This document shows, in pieces, positions 35,837 through 44,551 of a stretch of DNA of 64,000 nt. Under the pieces are notes generated by a model. It searched no databases and was not told where the DNA came from. It worked only from the letters and a program-made list of their open reading frames with translations. The DNA is from a bacterium (lineage in GTDB: Bacteria > Bacillota > Bacilli > Lactobacillales > Streptococcaceae), in assembly GCA_905221455.1 (NCBI GenBank), contig CAJNDF010000006.1, positions 62,001 to 126,000 on the forward strand, read 5' to 3'. The translations under genes and the position numbers were made by a program. Numbering within the stretch: the stretch's first letter is position 1; the number at the start of each line of letters is the position of its first letter.

Positions 35837-37723
35837 TTAGGCTTTCACTTCGATAAGAGCATCCCCCTTCGCAACTGAACCTGTTGCGACTGGAGCTACT
35901 GAAGAGAAGTCAGCTGTGTTTGTAACGATAACCATTGTTGTATCATCAAGACCAGCTGCAGCGATTTTGTTTGAGTCAAATGTTCCAAGAACATCGCCTG
36001 CTTTAACCTTGTCACCTTGGGCAACTTTTTGTTCGAAACCTTCACCGTTCATTGTTACAGTGTCGATACCAACGTGGATCAAGACTTCAGCACCATTAGT
36101 TGTTTTCAAACCAAAGGCGTGACCTGTTGCAAAGGCGATTGAAACTTCAGCATCAGCTGGTGCATAAACCACACCTTGGCTAGGTTTCACAGCGATACCT
36201 TGTCCCATAGCTCCACTTGAGAAGACTGGGTCATTGACATCAGCAAGAGCTACAACGTCACCAACGATAGGAGTTACAAGTGTTTCATTTTGAAGAGCTG
36301 CTGGAATGTTACCAGTTGTTTCTTCTTGGACCAAACGTTCTGTCTCTACTTCAGTAGCAACTTCTTTTTCATCCTCATAACCAAACATGTAAGTAAGGGC
36401 AAAACCAAGTGCAAATGATACAGCTACCATAAGAAGGTATTGGGCAAGTTGTCCGTTACCAACATAAAGCATTGTACCAGGGATGATGGTGATACCATTA
36501 CCAGTACCAGCAAGTCCAAGGATTGAAGCCAATCCACCACCGATCGCACCAGCAATCAATGAAAGGAAGAATGGTTTACGGAAGCGCAAGTTCACCCCGA
36601 AGATAGCAGGCTCTGTAATACCTAGGAAGGCAGAAAGAGCAGCTGGGAAAGCAAGTGTTTTTAGTTTTGAATTTTTAGTTTTAACACCAACCGCAACAGT
36701 CGCAGCACCTTGAGCTGTCATAGCCGCAGTGATGATAGCGTTGAATGGGTTAGCATGGTCAGCAGCAAGCAATTGAACTTCAAGCAAGTTGAAGATGTGG
36801 TGCACACCTGACACGACGATCAATTGGTGAACCCCACCAATCAAGAAACCACCAAGACCAAATGGCATGCTGAGGACCGCTTTTGTAGCGATAAGGATAT
36901 AGTTTTCAACAACGTGGAAGACTGGTCCGATGACAAAGAGTCCAAGGATAGACATAACCAAAAGTGTCACGAATGGTGTTACCAAAAGGTCAATGACATC
37001 TGGAACAACCTTGCGGACAAGTTTTTCAAATTTAGCTCCGACAACCCCGATGATGAAGGCTGGAAGAACGGAACCTTGCAAACCAACAACAGGGATGAAA
37101 CCAAAGAAGTTCATAGCCGTTACTTCACCACCTTGAGCAACTGCCCAAGCGTTTGGAAGTGAGCCAGAAACAAGCATCATACCAAGAACGATACCAACGG
37201 CAGGATTTCCACCGAATACACGGAAGGTTGACCACACAACCAAACCTGGCAAGATGATGAAGGCTGTATCTGTCAAGATTTGTGTGTAAGTTGCAAAGTC
37301 TCCTGGAAGTGGCATTTCAAGAGCGTTGAAAAGACCACGCACACCCATGAAAAGACCTGTCGCTACGATAACTGGGATGATTGGAACGAAAACGTCACCG
37401 AAAGTACGGATAGCACGTTGGAACCAGTTCCCTTGTTTAGCAGCTTCTGCTTTCATGTCATCTTTAGATGATGTTGGCAAACCAAGTGCAACAACTTCAT
37501 CGTACATTTTGTTAACTGTACCTGTACCAAAGATGATTTGGTATTGACCTGAGTTAAAGAAAGCACCTTGAACTTTTTCCAAGTTCTCAATCACTTCTTT
37601 ATTGATTTTTCCTTCATCTTTGACCATGACACGAAGACGAGTCGCACAGTGAGCTACACTGTTGACATTTTCACGTCCGCCCAAGGCATCGATGACTTTT
37701 TTTGCAATTTCCTGATTGTTCAT
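35837..37723 (-). CDS. scrA: Sucrose-specific PTS transporter EIIBCA
   Basis: 628 residues. Imports sucrose as sucrose-6-phosphate. Order: EIIB (1-85) with the phosphocysteine in SVAHCATRLRVM; EIIC (about 100-460) with many membrane segments; and EIIA (about 490-625) with the phospho-His in VLIHVGIDTVTMNG. I start at MNNQEIAKKV (ATG at 37721-37723), ten nt after GGAG; a TTG two codons earlier is an unlikely alternative. It is transcribed divergently from scrB with the control region between them. Confidence 0.94.
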   Translation of the reverse strand: MNNQEIAKKVIDALGGRENVNSVAHCATRLRVMVKDEGKINKEVIENLEKVQGAFFNSGQYQIIFGTGTVNKMYDEVVALGLPTSSKDDMKAEAAKQGNWFQRAIRTFGDVFVPIIPVIVATGLFMGVRGLFNALEMPLPGDFATYTQILTDTAFIILPGLVVWSTFRVFGGNPAVGIVLGMMLVSGSLPNAWAVAQGGEVTAMNFFGFIPVVGLQGSVLPAFIIGVVGAKFEKLVRKVVPDVIDLLVTPFVTLLVMSILGLFVIGPVFHVVENYILIATKAVLSMPFGLGGFLIGGVHQLIVVSGVHHIFNLLEVQLLAADHANPFNAIITAAMTAQGAATVAVGVKTKNSKLKTLAFPAALSAFLGITEPAIFGVNLRFRKPFFLSLIAGAIGGGLASILGLAGTGNGITIIPGTMLYVGNGQLAQYLLMVAVSFALGFALTYMFGYEDEKEVATEVETERLVQEETTGNIPAALQNETLVTPIVGDVVALADVNDPVFSSGAMGQGIAVKPSQGVVYAPADAEVSIAFATGHAFGLKTTNGAEVLIHVGIDTVTMNGEGFEQKVAQGDKVKAGDVLGTFDSNKIAAAGLDDTTMVIVTNTADFSSVAPVATGSVAKGDALIEVKA

Positions 37724-38103
37724 TTGCAAAAATCTCCTTATATAAAATTTTGTTCTTGTTTGAAAGCGATTTTATCCGCCCTACGACTTTTATTTTATCA
37801 TGTTTTAGAAATATGTCAAGCGTTTTGCAGAAAAAATATTCTATCCACTTAGTTGGCTTGCTTTAGATTGATTGATTTTGACTGTTTTATCAGGTATTCC
37901 TTAAAAAAATAAGTTTAAAGTCTTGGTTAAAAAGGGTTTTATTTCATTATCTTTCATATTTTCCTGAAAATTTGATTGATTTCCTGCATTTATTTTATGA
38001 TAAACGTTTGACAGTTTTTTCTCTTTTTTAACATAAAAGGCTTGCTTTTTTTCCCGAAAACGGTTACTATTAAAAGTGATAAGATTTTTGGAGGAATGAA
38101 AGA
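37724..38103. promoter_or_regulatory. scrA-scrB divergent control region with operator-like sites
   Basis: No gene. Three cre/ScrR-operator-like palindromes: TTGAAAGCGATTTTA at 37760-37774 near scrA; TGATAAACGTTTGACA at 37998-38013, which overlaps a perfect TTGACA (38008-38013) acting as the scrB -35; and CCGAAAACGGTTACT at 38054-38068, upstream of the scrB GGAGG. These lie where ScrR or CcpA could repress both directions. LacI-family operators and cre sites resemble one another, so I cannot assign them individually. Confidence 0.65.
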
Positions 38104-39558
38104 ATGGAATGGACTACTGAGCGTCGTTACAGACTTTATCAAGACTGGACGCAAGAAGAAATTAAGAATATTAAAGAAAATATGGCACAATCTCCATGGC
38201 ATACTCATTACCATGTTGAGCCAAAAACAGGACTTCTCAACGACCCAAATGGCTTTTCTTACTTTAATGGAAAGTGGATTGTTTTTTATCAGAACTTTCC
38301 TTTTGGTGCAGCCCACGGTTTAAAATCTTGGGTTCAATTGGAAAGTGAGGACTTGGTTCACTTCACAGAAACTGGTGTCAAAGTTTTGCCTGATACTCCA
38401 TTAGATAGCCACGGTGCCTACTCTGGTTCTGCTATGCAATTTGGTGATAACTTGTTCCTATTCTATACAGGAAATGTTCGTGATGAAAACTGGATTCGTC
38501 ACCCATACCAGATCGGTGCTTTGATGGATAAGGATGGCAAGATTACGAAGATTGACAAGATCTTGATTGACCAGCCAGCAGACTCTACAGACCACTTCCG
38601 CGATCCGCAAATTTTTAACTTTAAAGGTCAATATTATGCTATCGTCGGTGGACAGGACTTGGAGAAAAAAGGCTTCGTCCGTCTCTACAAAGCTATTGAC
38701 AACGACTACACAAACTGGCAAGCTGTTGGCGACCTTGACTTTGCTAACGACCGCACTGCCTATATGATGGAATGCCCAAACCTGGTCTTCGTTGGTGAAC
38801 AACCTGTCCTTCTCTACTGCCCACAAGGATTGGATAAAGATGTTCTAGACTACGACAACATCTATCCAAATATGTATAAAATTGGGGCTTCCTTTGACCC
38901 TGAAAATGCCAAAATGGTAGATGTGTCTCAACTCCAAAACATGGATTATGGTTTTGAAGCCTATGCAACCCAAGCCTTCAACGCTCCTGATGGACGTGTT
39001 CTAGCAGTTAGCTGGCTTGGTTTACCAGATGTTTCTTACCCATCTGACCGTTTTGACCACCAAGGAACCTTCTCTTTGGTCAAAGAACTGACTATCAAAG
39101 ATGGCAAACTCTACCAATACCCAGTCCCAGCTATCAAGGACCTTCGTGCTTCTGAAGAAGCCTTCTCAAACCGTGCCCAAACCAATAACACCTACGAACT
39201 CGAGCTCAACTTGGAAGCCAATAGCCAGAGCGAGATTGTCTTACTTGCTGACAAAGAAGGCAAGGGACTTTCAATCAACTTTGACCTTGTAAATGGTCAA
39301 GTGACCGTGGATCGTAGCCAGGCTGGTGAACAGTACGTTCAAGAATTTGGGACAACTCGTTCTTGCCCTATCGATAATCAGGCTACTACTGCTACAATTT
39401 TCATTGATAACTCTGTCTTTGAAATTTTCATCAATAAAGGAGAAAAAGTATTTTCTGGTCGTGTCTTCCCACATGCAGACCAAAATGGGATCCTCATCAA
39501 ATCTGGAAACCCAACTGGAACTTACTATGAATTAGATTATGGTCGCAAAACTAACTGA
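38104..39558 (+). CDS. scrB: Sucrose-6-phosphate hydrolase
   Basis: 484 residues of glycoside hydrolase family 32. Splits sucrose-6-phosphate to glucose-6-phosphate and fructose. The catalytic nucleophile is in HVEPKTGLLNDPNGF (Asp of NDPNG), the RDP motif is HFRDPQIF, and the acid/base region is MECPNLVF (EC motif). A beta-sandwich C-terminal domain follows. It begins nine nt after GGAGG; the ATG eight bases upstream is out of frame. It overlaps scrR by 20 nt. Confidence 0.95.
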   Translation: MEWTTERRYRLYQDWTQEEIKNIKENMAQSPWHTHYHVEPKTGLLNDPNGFSYFNGKWIVFYQNFPFGAAHGLKSWVQLESEDLVHFTETGVKVLPDTPLDSHGAYSGSAMQFGDNLFLFYTGNVRDENWIRHPYQIGALMDKDGKITKIDKILIDQPADSTDHFRDPQIFNFKGQYYAIVGGQDLEKKGFVRLYKAIDNDYTNWQAVGDLDFANDRTAYMMECPNLVFVGEQPVLLYCPQGLDKDVLDYDNIYPNMYKIGASFDPENAKMVDVSQLQNMDYGFEAYATQAFNAPDGRVLAVSWLGLPDVSYPSDRFDHQGTFSLVKELTIKDGKLYQYPVPAIKDLRASEEAFSNRAQTNNTYELELNLEANSQSEIVLLADKEGKGLSINFDLVNGQVTVDRSQAGEQYVQEFGTTRSCPIDNQATTATIFIDNSVFEIFINKGEKVFSGRVFPHADQNGILIKSGNPTGTYYELDYGRKTN

Positions 39559-40504
39559 TGTCGCCAAACTTGCAGGTGTCAGCCCTACTACCGTTTCTCG
39601 GGTTATCAATAAAAAAGGCTATTTATCAGAGAAAACCATTCAAAATGTCAATGAAGCCATGCGAGAATTGGGCTATAAACCCAACAACCTGGCTCGTAGT
39701 CTGCAAGGAAAGTCAGCTAAGTTAATCGGCTTGATTTTTCCCAATATTTCCAATGTTTTCTATGCAGAATTAATTGATAAACTGGAACACCAACTCTTCA
39801 AAAATGGTTACAAGACCATCATCTGCAACAGTGAGCATGATTCTGAAAAAGAACGCGAGTACATCGAAATGCTGGAAGCCAATCAGGTCGATGGTATCAT
39901 TTCTGGTAGCCACAACTTGGGAATCGAAGATTACAATCGTGTAACAGCACCGATTATTTCCTTTGACCGAAACCTATCGCCAGACATTCCAGTCGTTTCC
40001 TCTGACAACTACGCTGGTGGGGTTCTTGCTGCCCAGACCTTAGTCAAGACAGGTGCCCAGTCTATTATCATGATTACAGGGAATGACAATTCCAATTCGC
40101 CAACTGGGCTACGCCACGCTGGTTTTGCATCCGTACTCCCAAAAGCTCCTATTATCAATGTTTCCAGTGACTTTTCTCCTGTCAGAAAAGAAATGGAAAT
40201 CAAGAATATCTTGACGCGACAAAAACCAGATGCTATTTTTGCTTCGGATGATTTGACTGCTATTCTGGTCATTAAAATTGCTCAAGAACTAGGCATTTCT
40301 GTCCCAGAAGAACTCAAGGTCATCGGCTATGATGGTACCTACTTTATCGAGAATTACTATCCTCAACTGGCTACTATCAAGCAACCCTTGGAAGAGATTG
40401 CCTGCCTCACTGTTGACCTCCTCTTGCAAAAGATCGAAGGCAAGGAAGTCGCAACAACCGGTTACTTCTTACCAGTCACCCTATTACCAGGAAAAAGTAT
40501 TTAA
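39539..40504 (+). CDS. scrR: Sucrose operon repressor (LacI family)
   Basis: 321 residues. The N-terminal helix-turn-helix is LTDVAKLAGVSPTTVSRVIN with the hinge helix PNNLARSLQG; the rest is a periplasmic-binding-protein-like sensor domain (ending GYDGTYFIENYYP..TTIKQP-type motif). The effector is probably sucrose-6-phosphate or fructose. Its ATG lies 20 nt inside scrB, so repressor and hydrolase are coupled. It is likely to bind the palindromes between scrA and scrB. Confidence 0.93.
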   Translation: MVAKLTDVAKLAGVSPTTVSRVINKKGYLSEKTIQNVNEAMRELGYKPNNLARSLQGKSAKLIGLIFPNISNVFYAELIDKLEHQLFKNGYKTIICNSEHDSEKEREYIEMLEANQVDGIISGSHNLGIEDYNRVTAPIISFDRNLSPDIPVVSSDNYAGGVLAAQTLVKTGAQSIIMITGNDNSNSPTGLRHAGFASVLPKAPIINVSSDFSPVRKEMEIKNILTRQKPDAIFASDDLTAILVIKIAQELGISVPEELKVIGYDGTYFIENYYPQLATIKQPLEEIACLTVDLLLQKIEGKEVATTGYFLPVTLLPGKSI

Positions 40505-40655
40505 CACTCTTCGAAAATCTCTTCAAACCACGTCAGCATCGCCTTACCGTAGATATATGTAACTGACTTCGTCAGTCTTATCTACAACCTCAAAGCAGTG
40601 CTTTGAGCAACCTGCGGCTAGCTTCCTAGTTTGCTCTTTGATTTTCATTGAGTAT
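40504..40655 (+). repeat. BOX element, complete boxA-boxB-boxC
   Basis: Complete form: boxA with CACGTCAGCATCGCCTTACC then GTAGATATATGT, boxB with the hairpin ACTGACTTCGTCAGT and CAAAGCAGTGCTTTGAG, boxC with CAACCTGCGGCTAGCTTCC and the end ATTTTCATTGAGTAT. It starts at the scrR stop and stands before the terminator shared with mvaA. Confidence 0.95.
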
Positions 40656-40664
40656 AAGCACAAG

Positions 40665-40698
40665 AAAACTCAGACCAATTCGTCTGAGTTTTTTTATG
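40665..40698. terminator. Bidirectional terminator between scrR and mvaA
   Basis: Stem AAAACTCAGAC / GTCTGAGTTTT around CAATTC, with T-runs in both directions. It overlaps the mvaA stop codon. Confidence 0.9.
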
Positions 40699-41968
40699 AT
40701 CTTAAGTTTTCTAGATAACGTTGGGCAGTCTCTAAGTTAAAGGTTTTATCTGCGATAAGCTGCTCGACCAGGGGAGCAACTTCAGACTCACTAGCACCAG
40801 CTAGGAGAGCTAAGGATTTGGCCTGTAATTTCATGTGGCCTTGCTGAATCCCTGTACTGACCAAGGCTTTCAGGGCCGCAAAGTTTTGAGCAAGTCCGAT
40901 AGACACGATAAGCTGTGCTAATTCTTTAGCAGAAGGATTTCCCAGTAGCTCATGACTGAGGGCTACACGAGGGTTAAGGCCGATAGAACCACCCTTGGTC
41001 GCTACAGGCATGGGCAGGGTCATCTCACCGACCAATTCTTCTCTTTCAAGATCCAGCGTCCATCGGCTAAGACCTTGATAGCGTCCGTCTCGACTGGCAA
41101 AAGCATGAGCCCCTGCCTCGATGGCACGCCAGTCATTACCAGTGGCAATTAAAATGGCATCAATACCATTAAAAATCCCTTTATTATGAGTAGCTGCACG
41201 ATAAGGATCAGCCTGTGCAAACTGACTAGCCAACGCAATTTTCTCCGCAATCTCTCGTCCTTGATCCTTTTGACGACTCAAGTATCGAAAGGAAATGCGA
41301 CAATTTGTAGTCACCAGAGAATCGGTCGCGTAATTAGACAGAATTCCCATGAGACTCTGTCCCTGACTCAATTTTTCTAAGACTGGTTTCAAGGCCTCCA
41401 GCATGGTGTTGAGCATATTAGCACCCATGGCTTCCTGGGTATCGACATGAAGATAAACGACGAGAAAGTCCGTTTCGCCTTTTATCTGCTCTACATGCAA
41501 ATCACGCGCCCCACCCCCGCGTTTAACGATAGAAGGATAGGCTTGATTGGCAAGCTCCAAGAGCTCCGCTTTCTTGCTGGCAATCTTCTCTTGCGCTAGT
41601 TTAGGTTTAGCAACTTGATAAAGGGCTACCTGCCCAATCATCTGTCGCTGATGGACTTGTGTAGTAAAACCACCTGCACGCTTGATGATTTTGCTGGCAT
41701 AGCTGGCCGCCGCAACCACAGAGGGTTCTTCTGTCACATAGGGAACGGTGTATTCCTGACCGTTGACAAGTACCTCCGGAACCAGCGAATAAGGCAGAGA
41801 AAAAGTTCCCACTACATTCTCACTCAGCTGGTCTGCCACAGTCACACTCATCTGTTCATCCTTCTCCAGACTAGCTTGTCTCTCAGGACTAAGGAGCGCC
41901 TGAGCTTTTAACAGCTCGAGGCGCTCTTGGTATGATTTTTTAGAAAATCCATTCCAACTTATCTTCAT
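40694..41968 (-). CDS. mvaA: Hydroxymethylglutaryl-CoA reductase (degradative/class II type)
   Basis: 424 residues. Reduces HMG-CoA to mevalonate for isoprenoid precursors, the only route to IPP in most streptococci. Characteristic segments: an N-terminal ENVVGTFSLP, the HMG-CoA site EPSVVAAASYASK, dinucleotide site DAMGANMLNT (as EAMGANMLNTMLEAL), the catalytic Lys/Asp region ATHNKGIFNGIDAI, and GGSIGLNPRVALSHELLG. The ATG overlaps the mvaS stop by one base (TAATG). It converges on scrR at a shared terminator. Confidence 0.94.
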   Translation of the reverse strand: MKISWNGFSKKSYQERLELLKAQALLSPERQASLEKDEQMSVTVADQLSENVVGTFSLPYSLVPEVLVNGQEYTVPYVTEEPSVVAAASYASKIIKRAGGFTTQVHQRQMIGQVALYQVAKPKLAQEKIASKKAELLELANQAYPSIVKRGGGARDLHVEQIKGETDFLVVYLHVDTQEAMGANMLNTMLEALKPVLEKLSQGQSLMGILSNYATDSLVTTNCRISFRYLSRQKDQGREIAEKIALASQFAQADPYRAATHNKGIFNGIDAILIATGNDWRAIEAGAHAFASRDGRYQGLSRWTLDLEREELVGEMTLPMPVATKGGSIGLNPRVALSHELLGNPSAKELAQLIVSIGLAQNFAALKALVSTGIQQGHMKLQAKSLALLAGASESEVAPLVEQLIADKTFNLETAQRYLENLRS

Positions 41969-43140
41969 TATTTTTCAACCTTGCTATAACGGCGTTGGTG
42001 GTCGAGAATTTCAACCAAGGCAAAATCTTGATTTTCATAGCCAGTAAACTGGGCAGAGTTTGTTTCATCCAAATCTATTTCCTCAAAGAAGACTTTTTCA
42101 TAGTCTGCAACGGATAGGGCAGTTCGTTGGTTGAGCTTGTTCAAGCGGTCTTTATCCAGATAAGCTTCATAACCTTCAACCAATTCACCACTGAAGAACT
42201 CAGCCACAGCACCACTTCCGTAACTATAAAGGGCAATTTTATCTCCAGCCTTCAAGCTATCTGTATTTTCCAAGAGAGACAGAAGTCCAAGGAAAAGTGA
42301 ACCTGTGTAGATATTCCCCACCTTTTGACTGTAGAGAATAGACTGGTCAAAATGCTTTTGTAAGAGGTCTTTTTTCTCTTGAGGCAGGCTCTTATCCATG
42401 ATTTTTTTCAAGCCTTTTAGCGCTAATTTAGGATAAGGCAAGTGGAAACAAACAGCCGCGAAATCATCCAAAGTAAGCTGGTAGCGTTTTTGGTATTCAA
42501 GCCAAGTCGTTTTCAAACTATCTAGGTATTGTTGGGTAGAATAGACACCATTTACATAAGGAGTTGTTGAGTAATTTGGACGCCAGAAATCCATGATATC
42601 ACGGGTTTGAGCTACATTGTCATTATTAAAGGCCATAATGCGTGGATTCTGTGTAATCAACATGGCCACACTTCCAGCACCCTGAGTTGGTTCTCCTGGA
42701 GTTTCAATACCGTATTTGGCAATATCACTGGCAATGACCAAGACCTTGGATCGTGGAGAATTTTCCACATGCAATTTGGCATAATGAAGGGCAGCTGTCG
42801 CTCCATAGCAGGCTTCTTTGATTTCGAAACTACGAGCAAAGGGCTGAATGCACAGCAAGCCATGCACAAAGACGGCCGCAGCCTTACTCTGGTCAATTCC
42901 TGACTCGGTAGCCACAATGACCATGTCAATTTCTTGTCTCTCTTGCTCAGTTAAAATAGAGTCACTAGCACTGGCCGCCAAGGTCACGATGTCCTCCGTT
43001 AGGGGCGCAATACTCAATTCCTTGAGCAAGAGTCCTTTGCTTAATTTTTCAGGATCAATTCCCCTCGCTTCTGCTAAGTCTTGTAATTTCAAGACATATT
43101 GACTGGTCGCAAAACCAATCTTATCTATACCGATTGTCAT
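41968..43140 (-). CDS. mvaS: Hydroxymethylglutaryl-CoA synthase
   Basis: 390 residues from MTIGIDKIGF. Condenses acetoacetyl-CoA and acetyl-CoA. The catalytic cysteine is in EIKEACYGATAALHYA (about residue 111), the His in VCFHLPYPKLALKG, and the C-terminal YSYGSGAVAEFF is typical. Choice of start: the ATG at 43138-43140 lies five bases past AGAGG, whereas a second ATG eight codons upstream (398 residues; used in some annotations) has no visible ribosome binding site. It is coupled to mvaA. Confidence 0.93.
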   Translation of the reverse strand: MTIGIDKIGFATSQYVLKLQDLAEARGIDPEKLSKGLLLKELSIAPLTEDIVTLAASASDSILTEQERQEIDMVIVATESGIDQSKAAAVFVHGLLCIQPFARSFEIKEACYGATAALHYAKLHVENSPRSKVLVIASDIAKYGIETPGEPTQGAGSVAMLITQNPRIMAFNNDNVAQTRDIMDFWRPNYSTTPYVNGVYSTQQYLDSLKTTWLEYQKRYQLTLDDFAAVCFHLPYPKLALKGLKKIMDKSLPQEKKDLLQKHFDQSILYSQKVGNIYTGSLFLGLLSLLENTDSLKAGDKIALYSYGSGAVAEFFSGELVEGYEAYLDKDRLNKLNQRTALSVADYEKVFFEEIDLDETNSAQFTGYENQDFALVEILDHQRRYSKVEK

Positions 43141-43253
43141 ATTTACCTCTGTTTTATCATTCATTGTAAAAAATCGTTCTATACTATTTTATCACAAATG
43201 GCAGTAAAAGAGAGAAAAAAGACTTGATTCACCAAATCAAGTCTCTTGTTCGT

Positions 43254-43703
43254 CTAACGATTTTGCTGTTTTCGTAAGTAGGAATACAGTCTAAGAATCA
43301 CTGTTCCGCTAGCCATTCCAATGGAAATTACCAGAGCCAACATGACAACTAAAGTTGCACTGGCAATGGCGTGACTATAGTCTCCTGTCACAAAAAAGGC
43401 AGTTGTCCGATAAGACAGATATCCCGGAACCAAAGGGGCCAAGATGGCCAAGATAAAGACCACAGCAGGTGTCTTATAAAGAATACTTAAAATCTGGCTG
43501 ACACAAGAACCGATAATGGCGGCAATGAAGGTAGCTACAATAACATTGGTTGGTTCCTTGAGCAAGAGATAGATTAACCAGACAGCCATGCCCAAAATCC
43601 CTCCTGGTAAGAGCATAGACCGCTGAACATTGAGTACGATTAAAAAAGTGATGATAGCAAGAAGACTTGCTACTGCTTGTAATAAAAAGGTTGTTAGTGT
43701 CAT
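43254..43703 (-). CDS. Threonine/serine exporter, YjjB-like subunit
   Basis: 149 residues, nearly all hydrophobic with about four or five membrane segments (for example 4-24, 30-48, 52-72, 80-100, 115-140). It matches the ThrE_2/DUF3815 half of ThrE exporters, which in some bacteria is fused to the other half (DUF1212). The partner gene lies one base upstream. The substrate is inferred from the family, and a small-organic-acid substrate has been proposed for the E. coli YjjPB homologue. Confidence 0.8.
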   Translation of the reverse strand: MTLTTFLLQAVASLLAIITFLIVLNVQRSMLLPGGILGMAVWLIYLLLKEPTNVIVATFIAAIIGSCVSQILSILYKTPAVVFILAILAPLVPGYLSYRTTAFFVTGDYSHAIASATLVVMLALVISIGMASGTVILRLYSYLRKQQNR

Positions 43704-43704
43704 A

Positions 43705-44463
43705 TTAGTTCATCAATACCAAGGCGACAGAAGTTCCTGCCCCTAAAGCAAGGGTAATGAGTAGGGATTCAAACATCTTACTCATACCAGAGTTTATGTG
43801 GTTGGTCATGATATCCCGAACCGCATTGGTCAAGGCAATTCCTGGTACAAAAGGCATGACCGCACCAGCTATAATCAAATCTGCTGTTGAAGGAAAACCT
43901 GTGTAGCGAGCCCAAAACTGAGCTATCATCCCAAAGACAAAGGCTCCAGCAAAGGCTGTTACAAAAGGAATTCGGATAAACTTCTCCACATAGAGGGAAA
44001 AGGCAAAACCAAATAAGGTAGCCACTCCTGCCCCAAGTGCGTCGTAGATGTTTCCACTAAACATAACTGAAAAGAAAGGGGCACTAAAGGTCGCAGCCAG
44101 AGTTACCTGCAACTTGGTATAGGGAAGGGGTTGAGCTTGCAAGGCCGTCAATTGCTTAAAGGCTGTTTCTAAATCAATCTGCCCCCCAACCAGCTGACGA
44201 GAAATCTGGTTCACATCGCAGACTTTTTCGATGTTATAAGAAGAGGAGGTCACGCGCTTCATGCGCGAAATATTGGTATTTTCAATAGAGAAAAAGATTG
44301 CGGCAGGCATGGCAAGGACATTGCAATCCACAATCCCCTGCGAATGCGCAATTCGAATCATGGTATCTTCTACACGATGGATTTCTGAGCCACTTTTAAG
44401 GAGAATAGTCCCCGCTAGCATAATCACATCAATGACGGCATTTAATTCTTTTGATTCTTCCAT
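43705..44463 (-). CDS. Threonine/serine exporter, ThrE/YjjP-like subunit (DUF1212)
   Basis: 252 residues. A cytoplasmic N-terminal domain (DVIMLAGTILLKSGSEIHRV, typical of DUF1212) is followed by about five membrane helices from residue 120 on. Together with the 149-residue partner downstream it makes up a complete two-component ThrE-type exporter. It has no relation to the kinase operon upstream, from which it is separated by a terminator. Confidence 0.82.
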   Translation of the reverse strand: MEESKELNAVIDVIMLAGTILLKSGSEIHRVEDTMIRIAHSQGIVDCNVLAMPAAIFFSIENTNISRMKRVTSSSYNIEKVCDVNQISRQLVGGQIDLETAFKQLTALQAQPLPYTKLQVTLAATFSAPFFSVMFSGNIYDALGAGVATLFGFAFSLYVEKFIRIPFVTAFAGAFVFGMIAQFWARYTGFPSTADLIIAGAVMPFVPGIALTNAVRDIMTNHINSGMSKMFESLLITLALGAGTSVALVLMN

Positions 44464-44511
44464 GCTTGCCTCCTTTTATCAACTCCCTCTATTCTATCAC
44501 AAATCCGGACT

Positions 44512-44548
44512 CAAAAAAAATCTTTGCCATGAAATCATGACAAAGATT
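44512..44548 (-). terminator. Terminator of the gmk-stkP operon
   Basis: Minus-strand AATCTTTGTCATG / CATGGCAAAGATT around ATTT, followed by TTTTTT, three nt after the stkP stop. Confidence 0.9.
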
Positions 44549-44551
44549 CGT

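Noticed and set aside
43254..44463. ThrE split by a frameshift
   Set aside because: The two halves each have their own start and the split YjjP/YjjB form is known as a normal arrangement.
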